Shown here one piece after another: positions 25,701 through 33,022 of a stretch of DNA of 41,875 nt. This DNA is from RGIG4790 sp964437615 (GTDB lineage Bacteria; Bacillota; Clostridia; Christensenellales; UBA1242). The position numbers and the translations under genes were made by a program. Position 1 is the stretch's first letter, and each line of letters opens with the position of its first letter. The stretch is taken from assembly GCA_964437615.1 (NCBI GenBank), contig CAYTHL010000006.1, positions 1-41,875 of the forward strand. The letters are read 5' to 3'. Below the pieces are notes generated by a model. The model searched no databases. It worked only from the letters and a program-made list of their open reading frames with translations, and had not been told where the DNA came from.

Positions 25701-26361
25701 ACTGGCAGAAAGTGCCAAACTTAAAAGACAAATCCAAAGTCTTGGATATGTAAATGTGGGCGCAATAGAAGAACTTGTTAGCGTTACCGCGCGCTACGAC
25801 GAACTGACTGGTCAAAAGGAAGACCTTTCGGTTGCCGAGCAAGACCTAATTAAGATTATCAAAGAGCTGACCACCCAAATGGAGCAGAAATTCCGCACCC
25901 AGTTTGAACAAATAAATGTCAACTTTCAAAAGATATTTAAGGAACTGTTTGGCGGCGGCAGAGCGCAGTTGGTGCTGCTAGAAGATAATAATCTTTTAGA
26001 GTGCGGTATAGACATAATCGCCGAGCCACCCGGCAAAAAACTGGGCAGTATAACACTGCTTAGCGGCGGCGAAAAGGCACTTACTGCTGTGGCTATTTTG
26101 TTTGCCATACTAAAACTTAAACCTATGCCTTTCTGCGTGCTAGACGAAATTGAGGCCGCCCTAGACGACGCCAACGTAGAGCGCTTTGCTAGGTATCTTA
26201 AAAACTTTAGCGGCGACACTCAATTTATTGTTATCACCCACCGTAAGCCAACTATGGAGCTTGCCGACTGCCTTTACGGCGTAACCATGGAAGAAAAGGG
26301 CGTGTCCAAAATGGTCAGTGTAAAGCTAAGCGAGGCCGTCCAACTGGACACCCATGGTTAA
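22771..26361 (+). CDS. smc: Chromosome segregation protein SMC
   Basis: A 1196-residue SMC ATPase that compacts and segregates the chromosome with ScpA/ScpB. Walker A is GPNGCGKS (31-38). Long coiled coils flank a hinge (about 515-670, including GGMIVGVVAKLMKVP and GDVINPAGSISGGSR). At the C-terminal head are the signature LLSGGEKALTA and Walker B with FCVLDEIEAALDDANV. Length is standard. It starts shortly after the repeat cluster behind rnc and ends at an intrinsic terminator. Confidence 0.98.
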   Translation: MKFKKMEIYGFKSFADKLEVSFDSGVTAIVGPNGCGKSNVADSIRFVMGENSAKSMRGSSMQDVIFNGTQSRKPLSFCEVSLYFDNSEKIFPLDYNEVVLSRKLYKSGESEYAINKNPVRRKDIVDALRDSGLGRDSYCVIGQGKIDSLLSAKPEERRSVFEEAAGISRFKSRKQEAESKLARTRDNLNRLNDIIFELENQLGPLKKQSENAKKFLEYKEQLKNLELNIYVYQYDHASGSKAAIKSKLEGINQEFALKQAGLEKAVADYNTSMDNISKLDSQLADLNSQLVELSISLEKQNGEAKIIQERLSTLTEQADRFNREFNQDKTLHEALISQQQEKEKNLAETRRNLEKIERQIEQVNSEYLDIVDRLTAGEQSTKETGEEIYSALESLGDVKSTVSSLKAEQSMLAEKQAEEEKHIFGLKDDLSSAESKLAECGENLSRLETELAGLKSQKHSAEEDVLATNRALTQLGISLDDKRVEYHTKLSRAKVLQEMAEENEGYIISVKRLLEQAKTNSTLGGMIVGVVAKLMKVPAQLEVAVEMALGASVQNIVTKNEDDAKYIVNYLKERKFGRATFLPISSMKERRVPDIVNSKLSSKGVLGIASDLISYDSRLDPVFKSLLGSTVVVDNIDNAISFSRATAYSAKIVTLDGDVINPAGSISGGSRKENTSNIIGREREIADLNKELKLLETELASETKKQEATKASLAEQNAKLTQIGAKIQDKEVELIRTRDESDAQDALIGDLHKQLRQAQFAKEALDDRVVAVGEALEIAARQMGEKLQERTEASENKRKADSKFDLLRKQRESLYDKLTNLKIEQTTTEAAIQSAAEGLDKLATDIAVSEDRQRENRLAAQINATKIGELKNILNNFTNDEHYVAITAKIAGVKEQLSGLDNFKIKQQGLAAEADQAKLEYSAQLQQIAEKRSKEELRLTQIDAEVEAMQERVWEEYSMTYADALNFKKEYFNLTEGLAESAKLKRQIQSLGYVNVGAIEELVSVTARYDELTGQKEDLSVAEQDLIKIIKELTTQMEQKFRTQFEQINVNFQKIFKELFGGGRAQLVLLEDNNLLECGIDIIAEPPGKKLGSITLLSGGEKALTAVAILFAILKLKPMPFCVLDEIEAALDDANVERFARYLKNFSGDTQFIVITHRKPTMELADCLYGVTMEEKGVSKMVSVKLSEAVQLDTHG

Positions 26362-26378
26362 AATTTATTATAAAGACT

Positions 26379-26409
26379 AACGGTTGCAACTTTTATAGCA
26401 GCCGTTTTT
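26379..26409 (+). terminator. Intrinsic terminator after smc
   Basis: AACGGTTGC and GCAGCCGTT pair (one G-T) around a ten-base loop, followed by TTTT. The ftsY promoter begins three bases later. Confidence 0.8.
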
Positions 26410-26411
26410 GT

Positions 26412-26440
26412 TTGACAAAATTAACACAGCTATGTAAAAT
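26412..26440 (+). promoter_or_regulatory. Promoter of ftsY
   Basis: TTGACA (26412-26417), 17 bases, TAAAAT (26435-26440), 36 bases before the start codon. Confidence 0.85.
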
Positions 26441-26476
26441 AATTGTATTAGTGGCAAAAAATGCAAGGAGATTATT

Positions 26477-27376
26477 ATGGGATTTTTTTCTAGGCTAAAA
26501 GAGGGTATGAAGAATACCAAAAAAACTTTTGCCGAAAAGTTAAAATACGCCTTTACTGGCAACGATATAGACCAAGATTTTTATGACGAACTAGAATTTG
26601 TATTACTTTCTAGCGACATTGGCGCCGAAACCACGGCGGATATTATAGACCAATTAAAAGATGAGGTTAAAAAGCGTAAAGTTAAATCCACAACGGGTTG
26701 CAAAGAGGTGTTAAAAGACATTTTGGTGCAAATTTTGGACAAATCTTGCCCGCAAAAGCTAAATTTTCCGTGCGTAATTTTGGTTGTTGGGGTAAACGGC
26801 GTAGGAAAAACCACCACCATTGGTAAACTTGCGCAAAAATATGACAAAATGGGCAAAAAAGTGGTGCTTGCGGCAGCCGATACTTTTAGGGCAGCGGCGG
26901 GCGAGCAGTTAGAAGTGTGGGCAAATAGGGCAAAAGTAAAAATAGTTGGCAGCACGCAGGGCGCAGATGCAGCAGCAGTGACGTTTGATGGTATTTCTAG
27001 TGCCAAAGCGCGCAACGCAGACGTGCTAATTATAGACACTGCCGGCAGACTGCACACAAAAACCAACCTTATGGAAGAATTAAAAAAGATAGATAGGGTT
27101 GTGCAGCGAGAATACCCAGAGGCCGAGTATCACAAACTTATGGTTGTGGACGCTACAACTGGGCAAAATGCGCTTAGCCAAGTTAAGCAGTTTAACGAGG
27201 CCATTAAATTAACCGACCTAGTAATAACCAAGCTAGACGGCACTAGCAAAGGCGGATTTGTCTTTGCTCTTGCCGGACAGTACGGCTTGCCAATAAACTA
27301 CATAGGGGTGGGTGAGTCTGCCGACGACCTTTTAGATTTCAACTCCAAAGACTTTGTAAATGCAATTTTAGAATAA
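26477..27376 (+). CDS. ftsY: Signal recognition particle receptor FtsY
   Basis: A 299-residue SRP GTPase that docks ribosome-SRP complexes at the membrane. It is almost only the NG domain, with a short basic N-terminus instead of the long acidic A domain of enterobacteria. GVNGVGKT (105-112) is the P-loop; DTFRAAAGEQL, DTAGRLHTK and TKLDGTSKGG are the other GTPase motifs. AAGGAG precedes the ATG. The partner gene ffh lies two genes downstream. Confidence 0.98.
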   Translation: MGFFSRLKEGMKNTKKTFAEKLKYAFTGNDIDQDFYDELEFVLLSSDIGAETTADIIDQLKDEVKKRKVKSTTGCKEVLKDILVQILDKSCPQKLNFPCVILVVGVNGVGKTTTIGKLAQKYDKMGKKVVLAAADTFRAAAGEQLEVWANRAKVKIVGSTQGADAAAVTFDGISSAKARNADVLIIDTAGRLHTKTNLMEELKKIDRVVQREYPEAEYHKLMVVDATTGQNALSQVKQFNEAIKLTDLVITKLDGTSKGGFVFALAGQYGLPINYIGVGESADDLLDFNSKDFVNAILE

Positions 27377-27475
27377 CCCGCTAAAAGACAGCCCACCCTG
27401 TCATCCAATACACAAGTAGGTTAGTGCGCTAGCACGCTAAAATTTATCAAAACCCAACACAATCTCAGGAAAAAT

Positions 27476-27502
27476 GGGGTATTATGTCAGACATAATACT
27501 CC
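27476..27502. repeat. Palindromic repeat, copy 5 (after ftsY)
   Basis: GGGGTATTATGTC-A-GACATAATACTCC followed by TATTTTTT; close to the consensus and terminator-like in shape. Confidence 0.9.
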
Positions 27503-27614
27503 TATTTTTTACCAATTTTTAATTACATATTTATTTTTATACACTTAAAATTTGTTTTATTTTTTTAACTGCATAGTTTATAAAAAAATAATTTATAAAA
27601 ATGTTGTAATGGGC

Positions 27615-27643
27615 TTGACAGGGCGGAGAAAATAGTTTATAAT
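27615..27643 (+). promoter_or_regulatory. Consensus promoter of ylxM-ffh
   Basis: TTGACA (27615-27620), 17 bases, TATAAT (27638-27643). Confidence 0.92.
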
Positions 27644-27648
27644 TCACA

Positions 27649-27730
27649 TGTAAAGTAAAATTGCTTTACAGCAAAAGTTGCAAAATAGGCAACAATAGCT
27701 TATTTGGCGAAACAATAAAACGCCAAGGAA
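27649..27730 (+). promoter_or_regulatory. Structured leader of ylxM with three hairpins
   Basis: Three hairpins in a row: TGTAAAG/CTTTACA (27649-27670), GTTGC/GCAAC (27677-27693) and TTGGCG/CGCCAA (27704-27726). The first starts at the predicted 5' end of the mRNA. The last arm of the third overlaps the first bases of the Shine-Dalgarno AAGGA (27725-27729). This could stabilise the mRNA or control initiation. Confidence 0.5.
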
Positions 27731-27737
27731 AAAATTT

Positions 27738-28073
27738 ATGGCAGACCTAGACAAAAAACTGGAAATGTGCATGCTTGCGGACATCTATGGCGGGTTGCTT
27801 ACCCAAAATCAGCAGCAGGTTATATCTAGTTACTACGCAAGTGACTATTCGTTGTTTGAAATTGCCGAAAATCTTGGCATAACCCGTCAAGCCGTGAGAG
27901 ATACTCTTAAAAAGGCCGAAACAGCGCTGCTAAATGCCGAACAAAAATGTGGATTTGCAAGCAAATCTGCTAGGCTTAAAACTCTTGTGCAAAAGGCAGA
28001 GCGGCAAGTTAAGTTGGGCGCTGCAAAACCAGTTGTGCTTGCCACAATTAAGCAAATTGCAGACAATCTTTAA
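27738..28073 (+). CDS. ylxM: SRP-associated helix-turn-helix protein YlxM
   Basis: A 111-residue protein of the YlxM/p13 family, found next to ffh in Firmicutes and shown in relatives to act with the SRP. It contains a sigma-70 region 4-like helix-turn-helix at about 38-62 (YSLFEIAENLGITRQAVRDT). AAGGAA lies before the ATG. It shares a transcript with ffh, 68 bases downstream. Confidence 0.93.
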   Translation: MADLDKKLEMCMLADIYGGLLTQNQQQVISSYYASDYSLFEIAENLGITRQAVRDTLKKAETALLNAEQKCGFASKSARLKTLVQKAERQVKLGAAKPVVLATIKQIADNL

Positions 28074-28141
28074 CTAGCACAAATGCAAAACTTACAAATT
28101 AGCAATTATTGCAGTATTAAAACTTATAAAGGAGATAAATT

Positions 28142-29470
28142 TTGGCACTTTTTGGTAGTTTGGGCGAAAAACTTAATAACATATTTGCCAAACTCACTAA
28201 GCGTGGCAAGCTTACCGAGGCGGACATAAAAACGGCAATGCGCGAAGTTAGGGTTGCACTACTAGAAGCCGATGTCAACTTTTTGGTGGCCAAGGATTTT
28301 ATCGCCAAGGTTAGCGAAAAGGCGCTTGGCGAAAGAGTGCTAGAAAGCCTTTCTCCGGGTCAACAAGTTATTAAGATAGTCAACGAAGAACTTACCGAGC
28401 TTATGGGCAGCAAAAACAGCAAACTAGAAGTTGCGGCTAATCCGCCGACAGTTGTGCTAATGTGCGGTCTGCAAGGCTCGGGTAAAACCACAATGTGCGC
28501 TAAACTTGCTTATATGCTAAAAAAGCAAGGTAAAAAACCGTTGCTTGTGGCGTGCGATATTTATAGGCCTGCCGCAATAGAACAACTAAAAATTGGTGCT
28601 AAGCAAGCCGGGTGCGATGTGTTTGAAAAAGGCACGGCAAACCCTGTAAAAACCTCTGCGCAAGCCGTGGAACACGCTAAAAAACTTGGTTACGATACGG
28701 TAATTATCGACACAGCGGGGCGTCTGCAAATTTCCACCGACCTAATGAAAGAACTTGCAGACATAAAAAAGGCAGTTAATCCCACCGAAATTTTGCTTGT
28801 TGTGGATAGCATGACTGGTCAAGAGACGGTAAATGTTGCCACCGAGTTCAATAATCAGCTAGACATAACCGGCGTAGTGCTAACCAAGCTGGACGGTGAC
28901 ACTCGTGGCGGTGCGGCGCTAAGCGTAAAAGCCGTAACCGGCAAGCCAATAAAATTTTGCGGCGTGGGCGAAAAACTTGGCGACATAGAGCCGTTTTATC
29001 CAGACAGAATGGCCAGCCGAATACTGGGTATGGGCGACGTTCTAACCCTAATTGAAAAGGCGCAAGCGGTGGCCGACGAAAAGGAAATGGCAAAGTTGGA
29101 AGAGCGTCTGCGCAAAAATGCATTTACGCTAGACGACTTTTTAACCCAGTTTGAGCAGATAGGCAAAATGGGCAACATTGCCGACCTGCTGGCCATGGTA
29201 CCCGGCATGGCGGGCAAATTTAAGGCTAGCGACATAGACCAAAGCAAACTTACTAAGTACAAGGCAATAATTCAAAGCATGACGCCGCAAGAGCGCAACA
29301 ACCCAGAGATAATAAAGGCAAATAGGCGTAAGCGAATAGCCGCAGGCAGCGCCAGCACCATTCAAGAAGTCAACAGCTTGCTTAAACAATACGAGCAGAC
29401 CAAGCTTATGATGAAAAACATGAATGGGGGAAATAGTAAACCTGCCCGCATGTTTGGCAAAAGATTTTGA
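28142..29470 (+). CDS. ffh: Signal recognition particle protein Ffh
   Basis: A 442-residue SRP54 GTPase that binds signal peptides on the ribosome and SRP RNA. The N domain is at 1-95, the P-loop GLQGSGKT at 109-116, then DTAGRL and TKLDGDTRGG; the M domain (about 320-430) is Met-rich. The start is TTG at 28142, supported by AAGGAG seven bases upstream and by the family-typical sequence MALFGSLGEKL. The stop codon (29468-29470) lies inside the first arm of a structured repeat. Confidence 0.97.
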   Translation: MALFGSLGEKLNNIFAKLTKRGKLTEADIKTAMREVRVALLEADVNFLVAKDFIAKVSEKALGERVLESLSPGQQVIKIVNEELTELMGSKNSKLEVAANPPTVVLMCGLQGSGKTTMCAKLAYMLKKQGKKPLLVACDIYRPAAIEQLKIGAKQAGCDVFEKGTANPVKTSAQAVEHAKKLGYDTVIIDTAGRLQISTDLMKELADIKKAVNPTEILLVVDSMTGQETVNVATEFNNQLDITGVVLTKLDGDTRGGAALSVKAVTGKPIKFCGVGEKLGDIEPFYPDRMASRILGMGDVLTLIEKAQAVADEKEMAKLEERLRKNAFTLDDFLTQFEQIGKMGNIADLLAMVPGMAGKFKASDIDQSKLTKYKAIIQSMTPQERNNPEIIKANRRKRIAAGSASTIQEVNSLLKQYEQTKLMMKNMNGGNSKPARMFGKRF

Positions 29471-29721
29471 GGCATCTTTTTGCGGCTAGCGGCGTCACTA
29501 GGTATATTTGCCTTGCTTATTTACGCCATTAGTAAACTCGCGGCGGACAAATATCCCAGTTCCTTGCTTTTCATCAAAAATCTGTCTCAAAATAATATTT
29601 TAGCAGATTTTCGCAAATCTTGGAATTTGCGTTCTTTATCCCAAATCTCCGCAAATTTGGTTAAATTTCGCAATTTGCAGTATCCAGTTCCTTGCTATTC
29701 ATCAAAAATCTGCCTCAAAAT
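29464..29721 (+). repeat. Structured hairpin repeat, copy D (after ffh) with a duplicated 3' half
   Basis: ATTTTGAGGCA (29464-29474, over the ffh stop) pairs with TGTCTCAAAAT (29583-29593) with one G-T, and perfectly with TGCCTCAAAAT (29711-29721), the end of a second 3' half. TC/TC loop, TTTTTG/CAAAAA, ATATTTG/CAAATAT (29504-29510 with 29548-29554) and the tip TTTAC/GTAAA are present. Between the two 3' halves is a stretch rich in GCAAATCT/GCAAATTT words. The remainder up to rpsP (29722-29894) shows only a further GATTTTCGCAAATCTTG fragment. Confidence 0.85.
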
Positions 29722-29894
29722 TGGAATTTAGTAGATTTTCGCAAATCTTGCACTCGCTCGGCATGCTAGCACCAAACTCAAAATTCGCCTAAAGTGGTAA
29801 AATTAGAGGTGGGGCAAAGGCAAATAAGCACTCAATTGCATATTTCGGCACTGGTGGCCGTGTATGATAAATAATTTTTATGGAGGAGAAACAA

Positions 29895-30167
29895 ATGTTA
29901 AAAATAAGACTTACCCGCATGGGAGACAAAAAGTCACCTTACTACCGTATTGTAGTAGCAGACAGCAGAAAGGCTCGTGATGCCGAATATATAGACCTTA
30001 TTGGTACATACAACCCACTTGTTACCGAAAATGACCTAAACATTGATGCTGAAAAAGCTAACAAATGGATAGCTAACGGGGCTCAGCCTACCGACACTGT
30101 TAAGGCACTTTTAAAAAAGAGCGGCGTAGAAATAAAAAAATCTGTAAAAGAAAAAAAGGCAAAATAG
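29895..30167 (+). CDS. rpsP: 30S ribosomal protein S16
   Basis: A 90-residue S16 starting MLKIRLTRMGDKKSPYYRIVV, with the usual VADSRKARD and IGTYNP segments and a basic tail. ATG 29895 is preferred to the start at 29880 because GGAGGAGA lies between the two. It is the first gene of a short unit with khpA. Confidence 0.97.
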   Translation: MLKIRLTRMGDKKSPYYRIVVADSRKARDAEYIDLIGTYNPLVTENDLNIDAEKANKWIANGAQPTDTVKALLKKSGVEIKKSVKEKKAK

Positions 30168-30189
30168 TTTAACTATAAAGGAGCAATAT

Positions 30190-30426
30190 ATGAAAGAATT
30201 AATAGAATTTATAGTTAAAAATTTGGTAGAAAAGCCAGACGAAGTGCTTGTTACCGTAGAAAATCACGGCAGTGAATTGGTTGTTCGTGTTGTTGTGGCA
30301 GAGTCGGATATCGGCAAAGTTATTGGCCGCAGCGGCAAAGTTGCAAACGCAATCCGCACAGTTGCCAGAACTTGCGCAACCAAGCAAAACAAACACGTGT
30401 CCATAAAATTTACCGAAAACAAGTAA
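30190..30426 (+). CDS. khpA: KH-domain RNA-binding protein KhpA
   Basis: A 78-residue single KH-domain protein (YlqC/KhpA). The RNA-binding GxxG loop is IGRSGK (45-50), within VIGRSGKVANAIRTVART. In Firmicutes it pairs with KhpB to bind RNA and influence cell division genes. AAGGAG lies upstream of the ATG, 23 bases after rpsP. A strong terminator follows; rimM, the usual next gene, is separated by an inserted gene on the other strand. Confidence 0.95.
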   Translation: MKELIEFIVKNLVEKPDEVLVTVENHGSELVVRVVVAESDIGKVIGRSGKVANAIRTVARTCATKQNKHVSIKFTENK

Positions 30427-30440
30427 AAACAAATAGCAGT

Positions 30441-30470
30441 GTAAAAGGGAGAAATATTCTCCCTTTTTAC
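30441..30470. terminator. Bidirectional terminator between khpA and the convergent orphan
   Basis: GTAAAAGGGAG (30441-30451) pairs with CTCCCTTTTTAC (30459-30470) around AAATATT. T-rich arms on both strands suit a shared terminator for the converging genes. Confidence 0.85.
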
Positions 30471-30514
30471 ATTGCTAAAATTAGTTTTTGCCTATCTGTC
30501 AATTTAGTTTTTGC

Positions 30515-31378
30515 CTATCTGTTGCCAAAGGTAATGCCTTGGGCTTCTAGTTCTGCCTTGGCCTCGGCAAGTTTTTTGGTGTAAATAAACTTTAAAAATG
30601 GCGCATAATTATCGGATGTTAGTTTTATGTTTTTATCATCAGTAGGTGCGTCTACTTTAATAAACTCTTCTAACAAATCTTTGTATGCAGGCTCGTCAAT
30701 AATAAGACATTCTTGGTTATATTGGCATTGTTTTGCTACTCGTTTGCACTCTCGGACAAAATTTTTGCTCTGTAATTTCTCGTTTGGTACAAAATAGAAA
30801 TTAATAGGATTTTTACTAATTACCAAAGGCCAGTTGATACGGCGAGATACTATTGTTTTTCCACCTAAAGTACCTTTACCTTTATGATATTTCCCATTTA
30901 CGCTGTCTTCTTTTTCGTCACCCAAAACATAATATCTGTCGTTAAATTTGGCGTCCAAAAGCATGTCTTCACTAGGGTTGTAATATTGAATATATCTGTA
31001 TGTTACAGTCTGTTTGCTACCATTTAAATATGTTTCAGTGGTTATTACTGGTGCATAGCCGTCGTTATAAACCCTGTCGGCAAATGCAAATGGTCTAGAA
31101 ATTCTTGGTGATGAATATTTACCTTTTACAGAATCCATGTCCAAATAAACATACAAGGGGTTGGTGCATTTTTCATAAGCTATAATTTTAGCTCCATAAC
31201 CAGCGTCAGTAACTTCTTTTACTTGGGTAACTTGCCTTAAAATTCTAAAAGTCTTGCCGTCAGAATCAAATTCGTCAATGGCTTCAAACTGATTTTCTTC
31301 TCCGTTGACAGTTAAATTGTATGAATATATTGGATTGCCAGTGGCGTTATAAAGTTTTGGATTTTTAGATTTTTCCAT
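30515..31378 (-). CDS. Hypothetical protein, 287 residues, inserted in the ribosomal cluster
   Basis: Not recognised. A soluble protein without signal peptide or membrane helices; the first 190 residues are rich in Tyr, Asn, Thr and Gly with alternating patterns that suggest beta strands, and the last 90 are more helical, ending in a Lys/Ala/Glu-rich stretch. No catalytic motif seen. AAGGAG lies eight bases upstream of the ATG. It is on the opposite strand to its neighbours and splits khpA from rimM, and it looks more AT-rich than the core genes; both suggest acquisition by insertion. Function unknown. Confidence 0.75.
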   Translation of the reverse strand: MEKSKNPKLYNATGNPIYSYNLTVNGEENQFEAIDEFDSDGKTFRILRQVTQVKEVTDAGYGAKIIAYEKCTNPLYVYLDMDSVKGKYSSPRISRPFAFADRVYNDGYAPVITTETYLNGSKQTVTYRYIQYYNPSEDMLLDAKFNDRYYVLGDEKEDSVNGKYHKGKGTLGGKTIVSRRINWPLVISKNPINFYFVPNEKLQSKNFVRECKRVAKQCQYNQECLIIDEPAYKDLLEEFIKVDAPTDDKNIKLTSDNYAPFLKFIYTKKLAEAKAELEAQGITFGNR

Positions 31379-31527
31379 AATCTTTCTCCTTAAATTTTTA
31401 CTCCCTTGTTATAACAAAAATTTGACAATTTGTAAATACAATAAGCCAAAAAAGTTAGCTAATTTTATAAATTTTGATAATTTTGGCTTGCATGCGCCCA
31501 AAACTTTTGCAGTTTTGATTTTTAGTG

Positions 31528-31536
31528 TGTTATAAT
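31528..31536 (+). promoter_or_regulatory. Extended -10 promoter giving a leaderless rimM transcript
   Basis: TGT-TATAAT (31528-31536) is a perfect extended -10. It ends six bases before the rimM ATG at 31543, so transcription would begin at the start codon. The -35 region is weak (TTGCAG, 31507-31512) and there is no Shine-Dalgarno sequence. Confidence 0.65.
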
Positions 31537-31542
31537 TAGCGC

Positions 31543-32073
31543 ATGAAAAATAAAATTGACGTGCCAAAATTGGCAAAAACAATATTGGTGGGCAAAATTG
31601 TAAAGGCGCAAGGCATAAAGGGCGACGTAAAAGTGCTTGTTTTTGCTGACTCCGATTTTGATTTTTTAACTTTAACCGAGCTTATTGTTGGCGGCGAGGT
31701 TAAAAAAGTGCAAAAAAGTTACCGCATAGGCAGTTGCTACGGCGTTAAGTTAGAGGGTGTTGATACTTGCAATGCAGCCGAAAGTCTTAAAAATTGCAGT
31801 GTAGAAATTTTAAGAGAAAACTTTAATTTGCCAGCCGGCAGATATTTAATTGCAGACCTTATTGGCAGGCCGGTTGCGTTATCTACAGGCAAAGTTGTAG
31901 GCGTTATAGAGGACGTGCAAAATTTTGGCAGCGCCGATGTAATTTACATTTCTAATGACGGCGTAAAGATTATGTGCAGCCATAAAGAGGGGCTGATAGA
32001 AAAAATTGACGAGTACGGCAGGGTAATTTTTAACGACAAAATCTTTGCCGAAGTAGGTGTCTATGACGACTAA
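31543..32073 (+). CDS. rimM: Ribosome maturation factor RimM
   Basis: A 176-residue protein with the RimM N domain (ILVGKIVKAQGIKGDVKVLVF, about 14-34) and the C-terminal PRC barrel (about 97-170, with LIADLIGRPVALSTGKVVG). It helps mature the 3' domain of 16S rRNA and binds S19. Its start has no ribosome-binding sequence; an extended -10 lies directly upstream. Its last 11 bases overlap trmD, as expected of a rimM-trmD pair. Confidence 0.93.
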   Translation: MKNKIDVPKLAKTILVGKIVKAQGIKGDVKVLVFADSDFDFLTLTELIVGGEVKKVQKSYRIGSCYGVKLEGVDTCNAAESLKNCSVEILRENFNLPAGRYLIADLIGRPVALSTGKVVGVIEDVQNFGSADVIYISNDGVKIMCSHKEGLIEKIDEYGRVIFNDKIFAEVGVYDD

Positions 32074-32875
32074 AACCAAATCTAGCGCTTGCGGCACAAA
32101 TGTAAAAGACGCATCTACTGCTAGTGCTACTGCAACAAAAAATAAATCTTTAAGTAGTGCAGTTTCTTGCGACAAAGTGTCAAAAATCAGCAAAAAAGCG
32201 GCAATTAAAATAGATATACTTACACTTTTTCCCCAAATGTTTGCGCCCCTAGAGGCAAGTTTGCTTGGCAGGGCAAAAGCTGCTGGGGTAATAAAACTTA
32301 ACATAATAGATATTAGGCAATTTTCTAAGGACAAGCATCACAAGTGCGACGACACCCCGTTTGGCGGGGGTGCGGGCATGCTGATGATGCCACAGCCGCT
32401 ATACGATGCAATTACAAGCATCAAAGGCTACAAATCGGCGTTAAAACTGTACATGTCGCCACGTGGCAAGACATTTAATCAAACCCAAGCAAAGGCGCTT
32501 AGCGAACATAAGCATATAATTATAGTTTGCGGCCATTACGAGGGCATTGACGAGCGCATTATAGAGCTGCTTATAGACCAAGAGATATCCATTGGCGACT
32601 ACGTGCTAACCGGCGGTGAACTGCCTGCCATGGTTGTAGTGGATAGCTTGTGCAGGTATATCCCCGGCGTTTTAGGTACGCTAGAAAGCGTTGAGGAGGA
32701 AAGCTTTTCTAGCGGGCTGCTTGAATATCCGCAGTACACCCGCCCCCAAGAGTTTATGGGGCTAAAAGTACCAGACGTGCTTGTTAGTGGCGACCACGCC
32801 AAAATTGCCGCCTGGCGAAAAGAGCAGTCTTATAGCAAAACCAAACAAGTTCGCCCAGACCTTTTAGACAATTAA
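32063..32875 (+). CDS. trmD: tRNA (guanine(37)-N(1))-methyltransferase
   Basis: A 270-residue SPOUT methyltransferase that makes m1G37 in tRNAs and prevents frameshifts. Trefoil-knot SAM-binding segments are seen: PFGGGAGMLMMPQPLYDAI, IVCGHYEGIDERIIE and IGDYVLTGGELPAM; the C-terminal PQYTRPQEF is typical. The core begins at IKIDILTLFPQMF, residue 48; the first 47 residues are a Ser/Thr/Lys/Ala-rich extension missing in ordinary TrmD. ATG 32063 has a TAGGTG-like ribosome site; GTG 32057 is a less likely alternative. It overlaps rimM. Confidence 0.95.
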   Translation: MTTKTKSSACGTNVKDASTASATATKNKSLSSAVSCDKVSKISKKAAIKIDILTLFPQMFAPLEASLLGRAKAAGVIKLNIIDIRQFSKDKHHKCDDTPFGGGAGMLMMPQPLYDAITSIKGYKSALKLYMSPRGKTFNQTQAKALSEHKHIIIVCGHYEGIDERIIELLIDQEISIGDYVLTGGELPAMVVVDSLCRYIPGVLGTLESVEEESFSSGLLEYPQYTRPQEFMGLKVPDVLVSGDHAKIAAWRKEQSYSKTKQVRPDLLDN

Positions 32876-32944
32876 TAACTTGGCAAGCTTTAAAAATTTA
32901 TTGGTGCTAAAATTTGCAAAAATGGCATCTAACCCAGTAAATAT

Positions 32945-32968
32945 GGGGTGTTATGTCTGGCATAACAC
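32945..32968. repeat. Palindromic repeat, copy 6 (between trmD and rbgA)
   Basis: GGGGTGTTATGTC-T-GGCATAACAC. No T run follows, so it is less like a terminator than copies 4 and 5. Confidence 0.85.
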
Positions 32969-33022
32969 ACAAAAAACTGCCACAAAATACAACTAAAAAA
33001 TACAAAAATGGAGGCTTATAGC

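Noticed and set aside
24200..26219. Minus-strand open frames opposite smc
   Set aside because: They are short, overlap a clearly coding strand with intact SMC domains, and have no ribosome-binding sites.
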